Below, piece by piece: positions 27,160 to 36,453 of a stretch of DNA of 64,000 nt. The notes below the pieces were generated by a model. The model was not told the origin of the DNA and did not search any database. It saw only the letters and a program-made list of their open reading frames with translations. Source of the stretch: Anaerovorax odorimutans. GTDB taxonomy: Bacteria > Bacillota > Clostridia > Peptostreptococcales > JAAYPU01. The DNA lies in assembly GCA_016841185.1 (NCBI GenBank), contig JAENZQ010000003.1:89501-153500 (forward strand), in the 5' to 3' direction. Numbering within the stretch: position 1 is the stretch's first letter; each line of letters starts with the position of its first letter. The position numbers and the translations under genes were made by a program.

Positions 27160-27894
27160 ATGATAGATTATATTTATGACGGTTCCTTTGAAGGGCTTCT
27201 GACCTGTATCTATTTGCATTATTATGTAGAAAAGGCTTCAGGCATTTACGCAAAAAATGAATATCAGGCCGATTTGATTAGAGCCTGTAAAGAAATCTCC
27301 ACAAATCATACATATTTTGATAAAGTATACATGGCAATAAATAAAAAAATATCCTCTTTGGCTTTACAGAATGTTTATTATTTATATTTATCCAATGCCT
27401 CAGATAAAGAGAATATCATTTTGTCATATTTACGGATGGGATTTAAACGTGGTAAATCGGTAGATACGTATCATTCGGACCCTTTGATCCATGACGTCCA
27501 CCGCATTTCCAGAAAAGTTACGGCTGAAAGCCACCGATTCCTGGGGCTGATTCGATTTATGGATACGGGAGTTTTTTTATATGCTGTCATAGAGCCTGAT
27601 CACAATATTTTGGTTCTTTTGGGTGATCATTTTTCCAACCGCTTAAAAAATGAAAATTTCATTATTCATGATAAAAAAAGGAAGAAAGCTTTAGTTTCCT
27701 CCAAGGGAACATGGCATATAACAGATTTTAAAAGAGAAGAAGAATTCCCTTTGCAGGAAAAAGAAGTTTTTTACCGGTCTTTGTGGAAAAATTACTTTAA
27801 ACATATCGGCATAGCAGATAGAAAAAATCCGAGACTCCAGGCACAATATATGCCTCGAAGGTATTGGAAACACTTGCCCGAAATCAATGATTGA
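27160..27894 (+). CDS. Putative DNA metabolism protein, partner of the radical SAM protein
   Basis: A 244-residue protein matching the TIGR03915/DUF4130 family: an opening YIYDGSFEGLLTCIYLHYY, a middle VHRISRKVTAESHRFLGLIRF, and the C-terminal RNPRLQAQYMPRRYWKHLPE. In many bacteria this domain is fused to a uracil-DNA glycosylase-like domain (TIGR03914); here it is the short form without it. It follows the radical SAM gene after 64 bases with its own AAAGGATG ribosome site, so both should be induced with the SOS response. Its end overlaps the convergent activase gene by 11 bases. Confidence 0.87.
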   Translation: MIDYIYDGSFEGLLTCIYLHYYVEKASGIYAKNEYQADLIRACKEISTNHTYFDKVYMAINKKISSLALQNVYYLYLSNASDKENIILSYLRMGFKRGKSVDTYHSDPLIHDVHRISRKVTAESHRFLGLIRFMDTGVFLYAVIEPDHNILVLLGDHFSNRLKNENFIIHDKKRKKALVSSKGTWHITDFKREEEFPLQEKEVFYRSLWKNYFKHIGIADRKNPRLQAQYMPRRYWKHLPEIND

Positions 27895-29515
27895 GTTTTG
27901 AAAGTGCAAAAAGACACGCGCCTACTGCTCCTGTGATCTGTGGTTCTTCAGGAATAATGATATCTTCCGCCAACGCTTCTTCAAGGGCTTCTATGACGCC
28001 TCTATTCTTTGCAACACCGCCAGTCATCATGTATCCGGTCTTGCGCCCAAGTCTTTCAACCATGCCTGTTACTCTGGTTACAACAGAATGGTTCAAAGCT
28101 TTAACGATATCCGCCTTTTCTTTATTATCTGCAATGAGGGAAATGACTTCCGATTCTGCAAACACACTGCACATACTGGTGATCTCAAGGGATTCGACGG
28201 ATTTTTTATGTGCTTCTCCCATTTCTTCCATAGACATTTCAAGCGTGTTTGACATCATCTCAAGAAACCGGCCGGTTCCAGCCGCACATTTGTCGTTCAT
28301 GGTAAAATCCAATACCTCTCCATTCTCATCAATCCGGATCACTTTGCTGTCCTGCCCTCCGATATCTATTATGGTTCTGACGGAAGGATCAAAATAATAT
28401 GCCCCTTTTCCATGGCAGGAAATTTCCGTAACACATTCATCCGCAAAAGGAATCTTTGCCCGTCCATAACCTGTTGCTACAATATATGACACTTGATCAG
28501 GCGAGATATTTGATTGTAGCAGAAGCTCTTTATATGCTTTTTCAGCACTTTGAATACTTTTTGCCCCTGTGGATACGATATGATAAGCAAGAATCTCCCG
28601 TCCTTCATTCATTAAAACAATGTTTGTTGACGTAGAGCCACTGTCTATTCCGGCTACAATATTATTTTGAAATTTCTTTATGGATGGTTTCTTACTGCTT
28701 TCTTTTATAGCTTCCATAAAAGCCTCTATACGTGTCCGAAGCTGTCCTGAGCTCTGCTTCAGATAATCTGTTTCAAACTTCAATATTTTCAGATTTTCCA
28801 TTCCCTTTAATAAAGCATACCCGTAGGAATAATAATCACAGAACTTTATGGTTGGGTATAAAATTCCCCTTAAATGATTCTGCTTTACAACTTTAGATAT
28901 CTGATGCCAATACATTTCCATTCTCATGCATGGCAACTGATTTAATAAACTCTCTTCATAACTGCCGTCTTTCAAAATCCTGTTTTCTTGGGAAGAGCAA
29001 GTCAGATCCGTAAAACAAACAACTTGCTCCTTCAGTATTTCTGTTATAAATTCTGGAGTTCTGGCACCAATCAATAGTATTTCTTCATAGTTTTCAACTG
29101 CTTTTTTCCGGTAAAAATTTTTCGAGTATCCCTTAAACTGAGCCGCATCAAAAACTTTCCCGGAAAAGGCTTCATAGGCTTCAATCAATTTATCTATTTC
29201 TTCTTTATAAAAACCAATCGCTTTTTCATTGCACTTTCGGGGAAGCTCCATCATATATACAAATTGTTCCGAAAATCGGGCTTTCAGTATATCATATACT
29301 CTTCTGATACTGTCGCAGCAATTGGTGAAAATGATTTTTTCATATTTTTTTGATAAGCATACTTCCAATACGGATTTGGAATAAGCACACATATTCGGAT
29401 GAAATACCGAATCAGCAGCAGGAGTCGCATTCAATTCCGGCTCGATCTTCTCACACTTTTCCCCCATAAATTCAAAAATCTCAATGGGTGTATATTTACA
29501 GACATATCCTATCAT
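27884..29515 (-). CDS. 2-hydroxyacyl-CoA dehydratase-like domain fused to its ATP-dependent activase
   Basis: A 543-residue fusion. Residues ~1-260 look like a reduced HgdB-type dehydratase subunit, with candidate cluster ligands in MCAYSKSV, FTNCCDS and KFCDYYSYG followed by a GQLRTRIEAF helix. Residues ~280-540 are a BadF/HgdC-type ASKHA activase: GIDSGSTSTNIVL phosphate loop, DIGGQDSKVI, and the inter-subunit [4Fe-4S] cysteines in NDKCAAGTGRFLE and MCSVFAESEV. Activases use ATP to drive one electron into the dehydratase cluster. The ATG at 29513-29515 follows GAGGAG. It pairs with the next gene upstream, a separate HgdB-like subunit. Confidence 0.85.
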   Translation of the reverse strand: MIGYVCKYTPIEIFEFMGEKCEKIEPELNATPAADSVFHPNMCAYSKSVLEVCLSKKYEKIIFTNCCDSIRRVYDILKARFSEQFVYMMELPRKCNEKAIGFYKEEIDKLIEAYEAFSGKVFDAAQFKGYSKNFYRKKAVENYEEILLIGARTPEFITEILKEQVVCFTDLTCSSQENRILKDGSYEESLLNQLPCMRMEMYWHQISKVVKQNHLRGILYPTIKFCDYYSYGYALLKGMENLKILKFETDYLKQSSGQLRTRIEAFMEAIKESSKKPSIKKFQNNIVAGIDSGSTSTNIVLMNEGREILAYHIVSTGAKSIQSAEKAYKELLLQSNISPDQVSYIVATGYGRAKIPFADECVTEISCHGKGAYYFDPSVRTIIDIGGQDSKVIRIDENGEVLDFTMNDKCAAGTGRFLEMMSNTLEMSMEEMGEAHKKSVESLEITSMCSVFAESEVISLIADNKEKADIVKALNHSVVTRVTGMVERLGRKTGYMMTGGVAKNRGVIEALEEALAEDIIIPEEPQITGAVGACLFALSKLNH

Positions 29516-29663
29516 GTGATTTCTCCTCACTTGTAAAACAAAAGGTATTAATACAGTTTATAAATTATGGAGTATAGAGCATGGATTTCTCTGTCTTTTT
29601 TCATAAATAGAGATTTTGTATAGCAAAATCCACCTTCAATCTTAAATTCTTAAATTTTAACTA

Positions 29664-30935
29664 TTATATCATACGTTCTTCTTTATTTACGATTATTTCC
29701 AGAAAAGCTTCTACCCTTGTAATTAGCTGTCCTTGTTGATTTTTCCTCATATCAAGTCCGTCACCGTCAACAGGCAGAAAAGGAATATTCTTTGATTTTA
29801 GAGCTTCTCTGAGCAAATCCATACCCCCTGAATTCTGCCTGCATCCCAAATGACAAAATTGAATGACACCATATACTTTAAGTATATCCGCAAGATTCAG
29901 TATCTTTTCTATTTTTCTTTCATAGGATCCATTATAGATGTTATCAATTATTTTTTCCGAAAGTGCCATTAAAGGATCTTCCGCTTCATCAAGATGAATC
30001 GTATCAGGATGGTTTAACTCCATAGTGATAATTTCAAACTGCCCTTTTTCGCCGAACAAACCCCTGAAAGGCCGGAAAGGGAAAGGCATGGTATGGACCC
30101 AGAGAATTCTTCTCTTTTTTCTTTCATAGCTGTTTTTTACTTCATTATACACATTTTTGTAAAAATGAAAGGATTCCGGTGTTCCCATATAAACATGCGC
30201 TGTATTCAGCATATACATTTCCTGGGTCATGGTCTTTGAATAGCTCTTCCAACTTAACAAAGGAAGAGTCCGATGGATATAATCCAATGTTTTGTTTTCA
30301 GTGTGAATAATTTTTTTCAATTTATGAATATCAAACTTCTGTCCCTTTACTTCCTCTATGGCTTTGATCATATCCAAAAGCTGATGATAAACATATCTTA
30401 CAGATGCTTCATTCTTTTCATGAGGAATATCCAATAAAAAATATGGGATGTCCCATTTGTGACTGAGATAAGCAAATGTGCTGTTATTGGCATCGCAAAT
30501 AGTAGAAGTTGCTGTCGAAAAAACAGGGCGTGGAACAATTCCTCCTTCTACGGCACCGATAAAAGCTTTATGGTAGCTGCATAATGTATCTGAAAGCCCA
30601 CTGTTATCAGCTTTATCCAAATAAATATTTTGAAGCTGAAATCCCGCCAGAAAAGAGGCATAGTATTCTATGCAGATTGGATTGAGATCAAAGGCATGAA
30701 TCACTTCACAGGGTACGAACAAATTGACCCATACAGATGATTCAGGCCTTTCGATAGTTCTTTTAATAATATTTAAAGAAATCTCGTTCAGATACTTCAA
30801 CGCATATTTATCTCGAGAAAAATGCTTTACCCTGAATATTTCATAGTTCAACCCCATCTGCATCAGCCTGAGTATTCTGTCCGGGTTATGAATATTCTGT
30901 TTCAGCATTTTATAATATACATTCTTTACACTCAT
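29664..30935 (-). CDS. 2-hydroxyacyl-CoA dehydratase subunit-like iron-sulfur protein (HgdB/DCCP type)
   Basis: A 423-residue protein of the 2-hydroxyacyl-CoA dehydratase D-component/BcrC family. The three cysteine motifs of the fold are present: CSYHKAFIG, STICDANNSTF and QFCHLGCRQNSGG. The C-terminal VDGDGLDMRKNQQGQLITRVEAF matches the corresponding region of the activase fusion downstream, so the two may form a heterodimer sharing related folds. Known relatives include acyl-CoA dehydratases, benzoyl-CoA reductases and double-cubane cluster proteins. No CoA-transferase, transporter or other pathway gene is nearby, so the substrate is open. Confidence 0.83.
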   Translation of the reverse strand: MSVKNVYYKMLKQNIHNPDRILRLMQMGLNYEIFRVKHFSRDKYALKYLNEISLNIIKRTIERPESSVWVNLFVPCEVIHAFDLNPICIEYYASFLAGFQLQNIYLDKADNSGLSDTLCSYHKAFIGAVEGGIVPRPVFSTATSTICDANNSTFAYLSHKWDIPYFLLDIPHEKNEASVRYVYHQLLDMIKAIEEVKGQKFDIHKLKKIIHTENKTLDYIHRTLPLLSWKSYSKTMTQEMYMLNTAHVYMGTPESFHFYKNVYNEVKNSYERKKRRILWVHTMPFPFRPFRGLFGEKGQFEIITMELNHPDTIHLDEAEDPLMALSEKIIDNIYNGSYERKIEKILNLADILKVYGVIQFCHLGCRQNSGGMDLLREALKSKNIPFLPVDGDGLDMRKNQQGQLITRVEAFLEIIVNKEERMI

Positions 30936-30993
30936 TTTTCTCCTCTATTTTCCAAATATCTAATACATTTTACCACTTTTCATTCATCTTTTA

Positions 30994-31770
30994 CTACCCT
31001 TTGTCATAGTGTTTCTGTATAGGTGTTTTTTTCAATGCTGCCCACACAATAACCGCAATTACAAAGCCCATGATATACTGGATCATATTCCATGGAACGC
31101 TGAATGCTGCAATGGCAAAATTACCATACATAACACCTTCTACGATAAAATAACCGAAAATCATCCACAGCCCTGCTATTGTCATTCCAAGAAGCTGTGG
31201 GATATGGATCGAAATATTTTCTTTCTTTTTGATCACTAAAGATAAAATGATTAAAAACAAAGGAATAATCAAAGCAAAAACAAGTATCTGGCTTTCAGCT
31301 TTTTCGATCAAAGCTGTGAGATCCGTTATACTCGATACATCCTCAAACGAGTTAATTAGCATATCCGGATCTCCCAACGCCTTTACGGTGATAATTCTGT
31401 GAATGATAAAATTAAAAATTAACCAAACGCCTACGGTAATGGCACTTAAAGCAAAGATACTTTTTTTATTATTGTGGCTCTTTTCCAATGCTAATCCCAT
31501 GAATACGGCCATTAATCCCTTTATTACCAAAGTCGGCAGGATATACTGCGAATAACCCGCCAATAAATCTGAAAGAGCAGACCCCATTCCTGCAGCAATG
31601 GCACCGTTTTTCCACCCAAGAATTAATACGGCGATAAAAATCATGCTGTCACCTGCATGAATGTATCCTTGAGTAAAGGGAACAGGAATTCTGATGGAGA
31701 AAGTTGCTGCAAAAATCAAAGCTGCCATTAAAGCTGTATATACGATTTGCTTTGTTTTATTGTCTGTCAT
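30994..31770 (-). CDS. ECF transporter S component, probably for a vitamin
   Basis: A 258-residue integral membrane protein with six predicted helices. The N-terminal YTALMAALIFAATFSI and GYIHAGDSMIFIAVLILGW-x-GAIAAGMGSALSDLL blocks are typical of energy-coupling-factor substrate-binding subunits, which share an ATPase-transmembrane module encoded elsewhere. A ~60-residue insert separates helices 4 and 5. The divergent neighbour is a MocR/PdxR-type PLP-dependent regulator, so a vitamin B6-type substrate is a reasonable inference. The ATG at 31768-31770 lies six bases after AGGAGTG. Confidence 0.8.
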   Translation of the reverse strand: MTDNKTKQIVYTALMAALIFAATFSIRIPVPFTQGYIHAGDSMIFIAVLILGWKNGAIAAGMGSALSDLLAGYSQYILPTLVIKGLMAVFMGLALEKSHNNKKSIFALSAITVGVWLIFNFIIHRIITVKALGDPDMLINSFEDVSSITDLTALIEKAESQILVFALIIPLFLIILSLVIKKKENISIHIPQLLGMTIAGLWMIFGYFIVEGVMYGNFAIAAFSVPWNMIQYIMGFVIAVIVWAALKKTPIQKHYDKG

Positions 31771-31887
31771 AATAATCACTCCTATAGTATTGATAAAAAA
31801 GTATTTTGCATATATAATGATAATCGTAATGTGTACTGATTAAAAGAGTCAGTTTAAGATATTTTTTAGAGTACAGTAGGTGAAGAT

Positions 31888-33282
31888 ATGAATACCATTA
31901 CGCCAAATCTAAATAGTATGTCGAATACGCCTTTATATGTTCAATTGTACGAATACATCAAACATGAAATATTAGACAGCAGAATTGCTCCCAATGAAAA
32001 GCTCCCGTCCATCAGGGGTCTTTCCAAAGAGCTTAATTTAAGTAAGACAACTGTTGAATCTTCTTATGATCAGTTATTGGTAGAAGGTTATATTTATAGT
32101 AAGCCGCAATCAGGGTATTATGCTAATACAATTTCAAAAGGAATGGCTGCTTCTTCAAAGAATCAGGTCTCTTGTCCCGATATTTCTTTTATGGCAGATA
32201 ATGATCAGAATAAATTTACTGATGTTTCATCCTTTGACTTTGTAAAATGGAAAAAATGTCTGAATCAAGTGTTAACCAATCATACGGATTCTCTTTTGGT
32301 AGAAGCTGCTCCTCAAGGTGAAAAAGCACTCCGGAATGAAATAGCAAAATATGTCTATCAATCAAGGGGTGCTGTATGTACCCCTGAGCAAATAGTCATT
32401 GGCGCAGGAACACAGCAGATCATGAATCTTCTATGTACCATACTGGAAAATATAGGTATCCGAAATATTGCTTTTGAAGATCCCGGCTACTATCCTGCCA
32501 GAAAAACCTTTTCAGACAGAGATTTTAATATTTCTCCTGTTCCTGTTGAAAAAGACGGTATCCACATGGAAGAATTAAAAAATTCTGCATGCTCAATTGT
32601 TTATGTCAGTCCTTCTCATCAATTTCCATTAGGGTCTGTCATGCCGATTGCCAAAAGATACGAATTATTGGAATGGGCTTATGCCGCCAATGGTATTATT
32701 ATAGAAGATGATTACGACAGTGAGCTAAGGTATTATGGGCGGCCAATCCCTTCACTGCAGGGGCTGGACCAAAAAGACAGAGTCATTTATTTAGGCTCCT
32801 TTTCCACCACACTCTTACCTTCAATTAAAATCAGTTATATCATGCTTCCTGATACCCTGCTCAAATATTATAGGCATATGATGTATCACTACAATCAGAC
32901 TTGTTCTAAAATCGAACAACTCACTTTGGCTCTTTATATGAAAGAAGGCTTTTACCAAAAACAAATTAAAAAGCTTCGAAAGTTATATACCAATAAAATT
33001 CAGCTTTTAGTAGAATGTATACAAAAAGAAATGAAAGGATTGGTTAAAGTATTAAGCCATACTTCAGGTCTTCATATTCTGCTTGAAATCCATTCAGGAA
33101 AATCTGTAGAAAAATTATGTGAGGAAGCCGCAACCCTAAAGCTTGATGCTGTCCCTATAGAAAAATACATCATTAGAAAAAGAGAAAAGGGTAACCCTGT
33201 AATTCTGCTGTACTACACTCAGATTCCACTTTCCGATATCCCCATGGCTGTCCATCAACTGAAAAATATATGGGATAAATAA
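31888..33282 (+). CDS. MocR/PdxR-family regulator (GntR helix-turn-helix plus PLP aminotransferase fold)
   Basis: A 464-residue regulator. Residues ~12-80 are a GntR-type winged helix (LPSIRGLSKELNLSKTTVESSYDQLLVEGYI). Residues ~110-464 are a class I aminotransferase fold that binds PLP as effector: GAGTQQIMNLL, DPGYYPARKTF, VSPSHQFPLG, EDDYDSELRYYG, and the PLP lysine in GSFSTTLLPSIKISY. PdxR members control vitamin B6 synthesis; others control transport or amino-acid metabolism. The divergent ECF gene shares its 117-bp promoter region, which contains the inverted repeat ACTGA-N9-TCAGT (~31838-31856) as a possible operator. Confidence 0.88.
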   Translation: MNTITPNLNSMSNTPLYVQLYEYIKHEILDSRIAPNEKLPSIRGLSKELNLSKTTVESSYDQLLVEGYIYSKPQSGYYANTISKGMAASSKNQVSCPDISFMADNDQNKFTDVSSFDFVKWKKCLNQVLTNHTDSLLVEAAPQGEKALRNEIAKYVYQSRGAVCTPEQIVIGAGTQQIMNLLCTILENIGIRNIAFEDPGYYPARKTFSDRDFNISPVPVEKDGIHMEELKNSACSIVYVSPSHQFPLGSVMPIAKRYELLEWAYAANGIIIEDDYDSELRYYGRPIPSLQGLDQKDRVIYLGSFSTTLLPSIKISYIMLPDTLLKYYRHMMYHYNQTCSKIEQLTLALYMKEGFYQKQIKKLRKLYTNKIQLLVECIQKEMKGLVKVLSHTSGLHILLEIHSGKSVEKLCEEAATLKLDAVPIEKYIIRKREKGNPVILLYYTQIPLSDIPMAVHQLKNIWDK

Positions 33283-33299
33283 ATCATGCTGTGCCTAAA

Positions 33300-33340
33300 A
33301 AAGAAAAAATGGGACATCCTCATCTTTTAAGGAATATCCC
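33300..33340 (-). terminator. Terminator of the aldehyde oxidoreductase operon
   Basis: On the minus strand GGGATATTCC pairs with GGATGTCCC (one bulge, one G-T pair) around an 11-base loop and is followed by ATTTTTTCTTTTTT. Confidence 0.8.
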
Positions 33341-33387
33341 TATCACCGTTCGAATAGCAACAAAATCTGGGTTCACTTCATTCATAC

Positions 33388-34143
33388 TTATCTATAAATT
33401 TCTACCAGAGCTTTTGTATATTTTTTCTTTTTGCATTCTTCACAGATACGTTCCTGCTTTTCTCCCATTTTATTGTTGATGAAATCATATTGCTCTTTGG
33501 TAATATAAGGTTTTTGACAATTCTCACACTCTAACATTTCAAAAGTTTTGCCCCATATTTCACGCTTGCCGCCATTTTCATGCATGGCAATATTATTCGT
33601 CGGGCAAACAAAAGCACATGAACCACACCCTATACATGTTGCAGAAGGTTCTTCGTATGGAGTAGTGACTTTTTTGTGTATTCCTCTATTAACCGTTGAT
33701 ATAGATGCATTTCCCATTTCTTCACATGCTTTAACACAAAGGCCGCACATAATACAATTATCTTCTCTGTTTATTTTAAACCTTGATATGTTTTCAGCAA
33801 GGTATTCTTTTGCCAATTCGTTTATTACCGGGCTGTCAGGCGCTTCTGAGAGGAGTAATCTTAATAGGTTTTTTCTGATTTCTCTTATTTCTTCTGTATT
33901 TGTTTTAACTTCAATATCTGCAAGTACAGGATAAATACATGACGTTACAATTTTCTTTTTTCCTTTTTCCCAAACTTCTACCACACAAATCCTGCATGAC
34001 GCCTGTCCTCTTAAAACATCATTATGACATAGAGTAGGTATTTTTATCCCATTTCTGCTTGCAATATCTAAAAGAATTTCTCCTTTTTCAGCTCCACATG
34101 ATCTCCCATTGATTATGACTCTTAATTTTTTCATAGGCCTCAC
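33388..34143 (-). CDS. NuoG/HoxU-like iron-sulfur subunit of the aldehyde oxidoreductase complex
   Basis: A 251-residue electron-transfer subunit. Residues ~1-80 form a plant-type [2Fe-2S] domain (cysteines in PTLCHNDVLRGQASCRICVVEV and VTSC). After the His/Cys-poor linker come two [4Fe-4S] sets, CIMCGLCVKACEEMG (~141-155) and CIGCGSCAFVCP (~185-196). The C-terminal tail adds two CxxC pairs (CENC and CEEC), which could bind zinc or iron. It is last in the operon, two bases after the NuoF-like gene. This short NuoG-like form, lacking a molybdopterin or hydrogenase domain, is what is expected of the third subunit in Bfu-type bifurcating complexes. Confidence 0.85.
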   Translation of the reverse strand: MRPMKKLRVIINGRSCGAEKGEILLDIASRNGIKIPTLCHNDVLRGQASCRICVVEVWEKGKKKIVTSCIYPVLADIEVKTNTEEIREIRKNLLRLLLSEAPDSPVINELAKEYLAENISRFKINREDNCIMCGLCVKACEEMGNASISTVNRGIHKKVTTPYEEPSATCIGCGSCAFVCPTNNIAMHENGGKREIWGKTFEMLECENCQKPYITKEQYDFINNKMGEKQERICEECKKKKYTKALVEIYR

Positions 34144-34144
34144 C

Positions 34145-35953
34145 TCATTTCACTTTTACAGCATTAAATTTGCAGTTATCTATGCAGCTTCCACATTTAA
34201 TACATTTTTGCCGGTTGATTTTATGAGGTTTCTTTATATCTCCTGTTATGGCAGCTGATGGACATGCTTTTTTACAGAGACCGCAGCCAATGCATTTATC
34301 CTGATCTATATAATAAGTTGACAGAGCTTTACAAACGCCGGCCGGACATCGTTTATTATAAATATGCTCCCTGTACTCGTTTTCAAAATATTTTATTGTG
34401 CTGACTACCGGATTTGGAGCGCTTTTCCCAAGACCGCACAGAGAGGACTCTCTGACAGTATTACAAATATCCAAAAGCAGTTCAATATCTCCGTCTTGTC
34501 CTTTTCCTTCACAGATATCCGTTAATATCTTTAACATCTGCTTGATGCCTTCCCTGCATGAAACGCATTTTCCACAGGATTCCTCTGCTAAAAAATTAAT
34601 ATAATATTTTGCTACATCCACCATACAGGTTCTTTCATCCATAACAATAATGCCGCCTGAACCCATCATGGAACCTGCATCCCTCAATGTATCAAAGTCA
34701 ACTTGAAGATCCAGGCTTTCTTCCGGCAGGCATCCTCCGGAAGGTCCGCCGGTCTGGACAGCCTTGAATGCTTTATTGTTTGAAATACCTCCTCCGATTC
34801 CAAAAATAAGTTCTTTGAGTGTAACACCCATCGGAATTTCTACAAGCCCGGTGTTTTTTACTTTGCCAACAAGGGAGAATACTTTTGTGCCTTTACTGGA
34901 TGCATTTCCAATCTTATTGAACCATTTGCTCCCTTTGACAATAATTTCAGGGATATTTGCCCATGTTTCCACATTATTTAATACGGTAGGCTGCCCCCAA
35001 AGGCCATATTCTGCGGACCTGATATATTTTGCCCTTGGTTCTCCTGCTTTGCCTTCTATTGAAGCCATTAAAGCAGACGATTCTCCACAAACAAATGCAC
35101 CCCCGCCTCTAACTATTTCTAAGTCAAAACTTAATGAACTGCCTAATATATTATTTCCAAGAAAATTGTTTGATTTAGCATCATTAATAGCCTTTTGCAT
35201 ATTTTTTAATGCCAGTCCGTATTCATCCCTAATATAAATGAAGCCTTTATTTATATTCAATGCTTTTGCACAAATAATCATTCCCTCAATAACCGTATGT
35301 GGGTCTCCTTCCATAATGCTTCTATCCATAAATGCACCAGGATCTCCTTCATCTCCATTGCATATCACGTACTTGGGATTTCTGTCAATTCTTTTACAAG
35401 CTTCCCATTTTACACCTGTCGGAAATCCTGCACCGCCTCTGCCTTTTAATCCGGATTCTTTTAATTCAGAAATAACATCCTCTTCTGTCATTTCAAATAA
35501 TGCTTTTTTCAATGCTTCGTACCCTCTATTTTCTAAGTAATCATTGATATCTGAAGGATCGATTTCTCCAATATTTCTAAGTGCAATTTTTACCTGCTTG
35601 GAATAAAAAACTGTATCTCTATGAGATTTAATTCTTCTATTCGTATCAGGGTCCAAATATAACAGTCTTTCTATCACTTCATGATTTAAAACTGTTTTAT
35701 CTATAATTTCGTTAACATCTTCCAGTTTGACATGATAATAGGAAATTTCATCCGGGATGATTTTAACAACAGGCCCTCTCTCACACAAACCATTACATCC
35801 GGTTGCCTTTATATGCGGCATCACCGGTACATTGTATTCTTTCTCCTTGAGAAGTGCTTTGAATGCCTGATAGATTTTTTCACTGCCATTTGCCAGGCAT
35901 CCGGTGCCGCAGCAAATCAAGATTTTTCTGTCTTCATCCTTCTTCAAACGCAT
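34145..35953 (-). CDS. NuoF-like NADH/FMN subunit with extra ferredoxin domain
   Basis: A 602-residue flavoprotein. Residues ~5-85 are a thioredoxin-like [2Fe-2S] domain (CCGTGCLANGS and TGCNGLCERG). Residues ~135-330 are the FMN/NADH-binding domain with GRGGAGFPTGVKWE and the CNGDEGDPGAFMDR motif. Then come SLBB and the NuoF C-terminal [4Fe-4S] motif ESCGKCVSCREG, and finally a two-cluster ferredoxin domain (CIGCGLCKKACP and CIKCGSCIDNC). HydB/HndC and Bfu catalytic subunits have this layout. The start codon overlaps the end of the NuoE-like gene by 20 bases. It probably exchanges electrons between NAD(H), ferredoxin and the tungsten subunit. Confidence 0.9.
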   Translation of the reverse strand: MRLKKDEDRKILICCGTGCLANGSEKIYQAFKALLKEKEYNVPVMPHIKATGCNGLCERGPVVKIIPDEISYYHVKLEDVNEIIDKTVLNHEVIERLLYLDPDTNRRIKSHRDTVFYSKQVKIALRNIGEIDPSDINDYLENRGYEALKKALFEMTEEDVISELKESGLKGRGGAGFPTGVKWEACKRIDRNPKYVICNGDEGDPGAFMDRSIMEGDPHTVIEGMIICAKALNINKGFIYIRDEYGLALKNMQKAINDAKSNNFLGNNILGSSLSFDLEIVRGGGAFVCGESSALMASIEGKAGEPRAKYIRSAEYGLWGQPTVLNNVETWANIPEIIVKGSKWFNKIGNASSKGTKVFSLVGKVKNTGLVEIPMGVTLKELIFGIGGGISNNKAFKAVQTGGPSGGCLPEESLDLQVDFDTLRDAGSMMGSGGIIVMDERTCMVDVAKYYINFLAEESCGKCVSCREGIKQMLKILTDICEGKGQDGDIELLLDICNTVRESSLCGLGKSAPNPVVSTIKYFENEYREHIYNKRCPAGVCKALSTYYIDQDKCIGCGLCKKACPSAAITGDIKKPHKINRQKCIKCGSCIDNCKFNAVKVK

Positions 35954-36428
35954 CCCTGCCACCACCTTTATACTTTTCCAATATCTTTTTAATCTCTTGA
36001 GGCGTTACTTTGCCGTAATATTCATCGTTTACAACAACTACCGGGGCAAGTGCGCAAGATCCGACACAATTGACAGTTTCCAGTGAAAACAAACCGTCAC
36101 TGGTCGTTTCGCCTGCCTTGATATTCAATTGTTTTTCGATTTCTGAGAGAATGACCATTGAAGATCTGATATGACATGCCGTACCATCACATACTTTAAT
36201 TATATTTTTACCCTTTGGCTGTAAACTGAAAGCTTTAAAAAAAGTCGCAATACCATAAAGCTTGCTGGTTGGTGTGTCTACGTAGTTCGAGATACATTTT
36301 AATGCCTCTTTGGGAATGTAATTATATATTTTTTGAATATCCTGCATCATTGAAAGGGTATATCTTTTTTCAGGAGGATACTTTTTGATTATTTTTTCCA
36401 ACTCTTTAGTTTCTGTTCTATTCTCCAT
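35934..36428 (-). CDS. NuoE-like [2Fe-2S] subunit
   Basis: A 164-residue member of the 24-kDa NADH dehydrogenase subunit family. An N-terminal helical part precedes the thioredoxin-like [2Fe-2S] domain with ligands in CDGTACHIRSS and CVGSCALAPVVVV. The ATG at 36426-36428 lies six bases after GAGGCG. In HydABC and Bfu complexes the equivalent subunit sits next to the NuoF-like flavin subunit, whose gene overlaps it here. Confidence 0.92.
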   Translation of the reverse strand: MENRTETKELEKIIKKYPPEKRYTLSMMQDIQKIYNYIPKEALKCISNYVDTPTSKLYGIATFFKAFSLQPKGKNIIKVCDGTACHIRSSMVILSEIEKQLNIKAGETTSDGLFSLETVNCVGSCALAPVVVVNDEYYGKVTPQEIKKILEKYKGGGRDAFEEG

Positions 36429-36453
36429 ATATTTCGCCTCTTTTTTTAAATTT

